DNA of 64,000 bases from Balaenoptera acutorostrata (taxonomy: Eukaryota; Chordata; Mammalia; Artiodactyla; Balaenopteridae): assembly GCF_949987535.1 (NCBI RefSeq), contig NC_080081.1, positions 70,639,603-70,703,602 of the forward strand, read 5' to 3'. The position numbers were made by a program, and so were the translations under genes. A model generated the notes under the pieces. That model was not told the DNA's origin. It saw only the letters and a list, made by a program, of their open reading frames with translations, and ran no database searches. Of the stretch, positions 59,622 through 64,000 are shown in pieces. The first letter of the stretch is position 1; every line of letters starts with the position of its first letter.

Positions 59622-59984
59622 AAAATGGTACAGATGAACCAGTTTGCAAGGCAGAAACAGAGACACAGATGTAGAGAACAAACGTTTGGACACCAAGTGG
59701 GGAAAGCGGGGTGGAGGCAGTGGTGGTGGGATGAATTGGGAGATAGGGATTGACATATATACACTAATATGTATAAAATAGATAACTAATAAGAACCTGC
59801 TGTATAAAAAAATAAATAAAATAAAATTCAAAAAAAAGAAAAGAAGCACGCACACCACAACGAAGAGTAGCCCCTGCTCACTGCAACTAGAGAAAGCCCA
59901 CACACAGCAACGAAGACCCAGCGTAGCCAAAAATAAATAAATAAAATAAATTAATTTTTAAAAAAAGAATATAAATTACAGCCC

Positions 59985-62045
59985 TAAAGCAGGAAATAAA
60001 ACCAAGAGCACAAAAAATAAAAATAAAGATAGTTTCTACATTCTCCTTCCCAAGGAGAATTCAAGAGAATTTAATTTAACTCTCTTTTGGAAATTCCACT
60101 TACCATTACAATTATGTATTTGACAATTTCTACATATATTAATTGTTCTTTTAACAAACTTCACTAAAGTCTTACTTTAATCCACTTTTAAAAGATACTA
60201 ATACAAACACACCTGCTGTCAAGAAGTTTGAATCATAGTGGAAAAAATAGGCACAAAAAACAACTGCAACACAACACAAACTGTCTATACAAGTAGGAAC
60301 TTATACACAGGGTGTCCCAGAAGCCTGGAGAACATGCACAGAAAGCTTGTTGATTATGGGACAGATGTGAGTGATGGCCAAGGAACCCTCCCACAGAGAG
60401 GCCATGCTTGAGCTGGATCTAAAGGCTGTATAGGAATTTTCTCTCAGGATATGAAAGGAAGGGGAAATCCAGACAAAGAGCACAGCACAGGAGGTATTAG
60501 AGGGCAGAGCATACTTTGAAAACAGGCAAAGTATGTCAGGGAGTGTTTGGAAATGAGCTCAAGAGGTAACCAGGAAAGAGTCTTGTATCCCTGCTGGGTA
60601 GTTTCGAACTTGACCCTATGGGAAATAGATAACCAATGCAACATTCAAGCTCAATTATAACAGAGTCATATTTATATCTTAGAATGATCACAAACGAAAA
60701 TGTAGTACAATATTTTGCAAAGAATCTTCCTAGGAACATTGGCATATTAAGAGTTATGACTTAAAATGATTTCTGGTCAAGTAAATTTGGGGAAATGATG
60801 GGTTAAGCATACTTAAACTATTTAAGCTTACTTAAACTTTCCAAAATCTTGAACGTGTTCATCTTTGTTTTGTTTCTCCAAGAAAAGAGCTATGCAACTT
60901 TTCCCACTTATTTCACTATGGAAACCTTTTGTTTTTCTCTTCACCAAATATCTCGTAGGATTAGGGTTCCCAAGAATACACTTGGTGTGATAGTCTCCTG
61001 GCTGTTCTCTCTGCTCTGAGCTTTTTGATAGCTTTTGATTTTCCCTGACAAAAAGGTTGCTTTGCACAGGATGTGCTGAGCAAGATTTACCTTCATTCAT
61101 CACTGTGCTACTCATTCATCAGTGGCAGTTTCTGAAGGTGTTAATTGGAATACTAACCACTCTTCCTGACTATTAAAAATTACTGAAGGTCAAAGATGAA
61201 CAACTTGCTCTATTATCATGCATTTTCCATGCTGGTGAAAATGTCTGTAACTTGCCTTCCCTCAACAGTACTATTACTGAGACACACCTCAAGGAGTTCC
61301 ACTCAAGGAGTTGCAATCTTCACAATAAGGGACCACATTTGTTTTTTAGTTGAAAGAAACAAAAGAAGAAGAAAGAAAGGAAGGAAAAAAAGAAGATACT
61401 GTCCATAAATTCTGAAAAAGATTGGGATAATTCTATACCAACTAATCAAAAGAAATAAAAGAATTAAAAAGCAAGAATTAAGTTTCTTAAGCTCTAGGAA
61501 ACAACCGTTATACACTAAGACAGACACTTTATAGTGTTGTTACTCCATAAATCTTGAGTCAATTATTTTCAGTCATCATATTATTAAAATGAATATCTTT
61601 CCTCCTTAGGAAAAAAAAATGCTTTTTTTTTAAAGCAACTATTACAATTTTCTGTCAAGAAAGACAAAAATTTTTAATCATTTTGAAATGTTTTACTTTG
61701 TTTTCTGGATGATCACGACTATACCTAAAAAAGAAACTGAAGCAAACAAGTAAATATTTTCAAAATTTAGCTATAATTAAATGAATGCATTAGGAATACC
61801 ACTCAGCCTCCGTATGTTAAACTTATTCAGGGGTCACTGACAAACAGTGTACATTTATGACTTTGAACATTATTCAAGTCCTGAATCAAGTACAGCCTAT
61901 GAAAATTTCCCCCAATTTCTCAATATACATAGGCAAAATTGTACATCTTCTATTTTGTGTCTACCTGAGAGTGCCATACATAATTAATGAACATATAAAT
62001 AATAACACTAATTATGTTCGTTGCAATACGTGGAATCACAGTCTA
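59985..62045. other. Unassigned AT-rich DNA
   Basis: No gene supported. 60310-60560 may be an eroded interspersed repeat. A purine-rich (GAAA/GGAA) tract lies at 61348-61400 and A/T homopolymers at 61610-61635. Confidence 0.4.
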
Positions 62046-62051
62046 CTGTGA

Positions 62052-62135
62052 GATGTTCCACGATGGCAGGAATGAATTATTCCTACTTCTATCCCCCTAA
62101 AACAGAGCCTAGTGCATGGTAGGTATTATATATGA
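62052..62135 (+). mobile_element. L2-like 3' end fragment
   Basis: 'tccacgatggcaggaatgaa' and 'acagagcctagtgcatggta' recall the L2 terminus. Confidence 0.45.
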
Positions 62136-63490
62136 TAGGTCATTTGCTTTTTAAACATCCAGTGATGTTTAAAATGATTAAATATATTCAGTGTGATAAT
62201 AACTATGAAGTTATCCCTTAAATCCATTAGTATGGAAAAATGGAATCATCTTTCAGCTCCTAAAATACAGCACTCACAAATATTCTGAAGTATTTTGCTT
62301 CCCCATTTTACCATAATGGATACAAATTCTAAGCATATCAAATGCCCACTTCTTTTTATTCCAAAGCTTTAAACTCCAAAAGTGAAACACCACCTCTATT
62401 CCTGGTTTGCAGTAGCCTTTAACAATGAAACATATTTTGACTATATCAAGGTCTTATATGAATTAAAGTTGTTAAGCCCAAGAAGGTCTGAAAATTTTCT
62501 CTCCTTACATATAGAGAAAATGAGAATTATTATTATTATTTATTTTCATAATTATTATTATTTTCTAAAGGCAAAGATGATATCAGGAAAAGACTTGAGG
62601 GACTAAGTATATATAAAGAAAAGCTAGATAGATATAATAAAAACATGGTAAAGACACCATATATGACACTATCTAGTATTATAGCCACTATGACACTGAG
62701 CACTTGAAATGTGACTAGTCCAAATTAAACTGTGCCATAAGTGTAAAGAATACACACCTTTTGAAGACTTAGTGCAAAAACATGTAAACTATTTCATCAA
62801 TAATTTTTATATTGATTACGTTGTAATAGTAATTTTTTGGATATTACCAGGTCAAATAAGATCTATTTTAAAAATTAACTTCACCTGTTTCTTTCCCATT
62901 TTTTAACGTAGCTACCAGAAAATTGAAAATTACATATGTGGCTCACATTGTAGTTCTACTGGACAGCACTGCTACACAGAATCATTTTTTCTTTTCTAAT
63001 TTTACTTTCAGTTTAAATTTGTCTTTAAATGGACCTCAGCTCCTAAATGTATGCAGGCTAGATATTTTTAAAAGCTGTCTTCTCATGATATCCTCTGGAT
63101 AAATTATAACAAGCACATTTTAAAATTCACTGATGAGCTTGCAGGACAGTATGTAAAATACCTACCAGGAAATAAATGAGTTGAAAGCAAATGATTGAGA
63201 AACAACCTCTTAACCCAGAATCTGTCTGTCCTGGGGGCAAAAGGAAAGTTTCGGAGATGACTTGGAATTGAACAAAGCCCTGGGACCACTCAAAGTGGCA
63301 AAGCTGACGGTGGGATGTGACATTAGGTCAGGAGTGTGAAGATGACTATAGTATTGTAAAAAAAAATGGGCCAGAAAAAAAAAAATCCACCTGCCAGAAA
63401 AGGGATCCTTTAAAGAATCTTTGCTCTCTCCACTATGGTTTCAAATGGAAAACAGACATATAATAGAGAAGATTAACACATTCAATATCT
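62136..63490. other. Unassigned AT-rich DNA
   Basis: No gene seen. Contains an (ATT)n/(TTA)n tract at 62527-62565. Confidence 0.4.
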
Positions 63491-63494
63491 GGCT

Positions 63495-64000
63495 CTTAAA
63501 ACACACACCCTGTAAAAATTATACATCTTTGACAAACTTGCATCAGAAAAATTGGTATGAATAAGCTATACTAGGAATGTTAAAAAGAGAACATAATTAC
63601 AGATAAAGCAGAGATTACAAAATTCAAAGAGAATGCTATGAATAACTGTGTCATTAAATCTTGAAGCTCCATTAAACGGTCAGAGGCCTAGAATGAAATA
63701 ATTGACCTATTCTGACTGAAAAAGAAATGAAAAGCCTGAAGAGTCTTATAATAATTGAACAAATTGAATCAGTAGTCTAAAATATTCTCACAAGGAAGAC
63801 ACCAGGCCCAGACAGGTGAGTTCTATGTACCTTTCAAGGAATGGATCATTCCTATATCTTATACATTCTTTTGGGAAATTATAAAAAGGGATACTTCCCA
63901 AATACCTTTATGAGGCCACGTAACTTGATCCCCAAACTTGGCAAGGACAGATGAGAAAGAAAATTTAAATACAATCTCACTCATGAACTTGCATATAAAA
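63495..64000 (+). mobile_element. Ancient L1 ORF2 fragment running off the window end
   Basis: Block order matches the reverse-transcriptase region of L1-A: 'gacaccaggcccagacaggt' (cf. 'agcccaggaccagatggc'), 'gtgagttctatgtacctttc', 'tttatgaggccacgtaactt', 'ttgatccccaaacttggc' and 'aatacaatctcactcatgaa'. Heavily diverged with many stops. Confidence 0.6.

Larger units (their letters stand above)
56718..59840 (+). mobile_element. L1: Older L1 (L1-D), internally deleted, nested in S5
   Basis: Starts 'agattggatcaagatggcag' with a YY1-type site at 56728-56736. The 5'UTR is about 890 bp and not obviously related to that of L1-A. It contains a broken ORF1, the endonuclease start of ORF2, then a jump of about 3.1 kb to the ORF2 C-terminus and a different 3'UTR. 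The 14-bp TSD aagaagcacgcaca lies at 56704-56717 and 59841-59854, cut out of SINE S5. Confidence 0.93.
56506..59964 (+). mobile_element. Outer SINE S5 (CHR-like), split by L1-D
   Basis: The 5' part at 56506-56717 starts 'ggactttcctggtggcagag' with a degenerate B-box (GGTTCAATCCC). The 3' part at 59841-59964 continues 'ccacaacgaagagtagcccc' and ends in (AAAT)n. The SINE's own TSD aagaatataaattaca is found at 56490-56505 and 59965-59980. It is the oldest layer of a three-level nest. Confidence 0.92.

Overview
This window is mammalian nuclear DNA with no recognisable host gene and, in my reading, no host coding exon. It is probably from a cetacean or a close relative (hippo or whale lineage). 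The clue is a set of tRNA-derived SINEs opening with the 'cttccctggtggcgcagtgg' type of head and ending in (AAAT)n or poly(A), inserted alongside young L1 LINEs. I saw no BovB/Bov-tA (ruminant), PRE-1 (pig) or Alu (primate) sequence. Species identity is inference from repeat families, not proof.

Layout. (1) 1-2390: an LTR-like tail, a CA microsatellite and an internally deleted ancient L1. (2) 2408-9805: a complete L1 ('L1-A') with a 2.25-kb CpG-rich 5'UTR containing two 369-bp tandem units, an open ORF1 (297 aa) and an open ORF2 (1272 aa), flanked by a 17-bp target-site duplication (TSD). (3) 9.8-23.9 kb: old LTRs, a Tigger-like DNA element, MIR, L2 and ancient L1 fragments, two young SINEs facing each other, and a recurring LTR family. 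(4) 23911-27736: a second young L1 ('L1-B'), 5'-truncated in the endonuclease domain but otherwise open to the natural stop. (5) 27.7-47.1 kb: mostly old or single-copy DNA, with a short minus-strand L1 tail (31.2 kb), a pile of MLT1-like LTRs (32.4-33.9 kb) and two SINEs inserted next to each other in an ancient L1 tail (36.1-36.6 kb). (6) 47105-52765: an older, mutated L1 ('L1-C'). (7) 56506-59964: a three-level nest, a SINE split by an older L1 ('L1-D') that is itself split by another SINE. (8) 60-64 kb: AT-rich single-copy DNA and the start of another ancient L1.

How it works together: the only open multi-domain proteins are those of L1-A and L1-B. L1-A encodes an RNA-binding chaperone (ORF1p) and an endonuclease/reverse transcriptase (ORF2p), and L1 machinery of this kind presumably mobilised the SINEs, all of which carry 10-18-bp L1-type TSDs. 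Although L1-A is open throughout, it carries two substitutions at catalytic motifs: Asp for Asn in the endonuclease, and SADD for FADD in the reverse transcriptase. It may therefore be a recently landed but catalytically weakened copy. I found no CRISPR array, rRNA, functional tRNA gene or clearly novel system. The most unusual observations are the L1-A active-site changes, its tandem 5'UTR units, and a perfect 14-bp hairpin exactly at the internal-deletion junction of L1-D.
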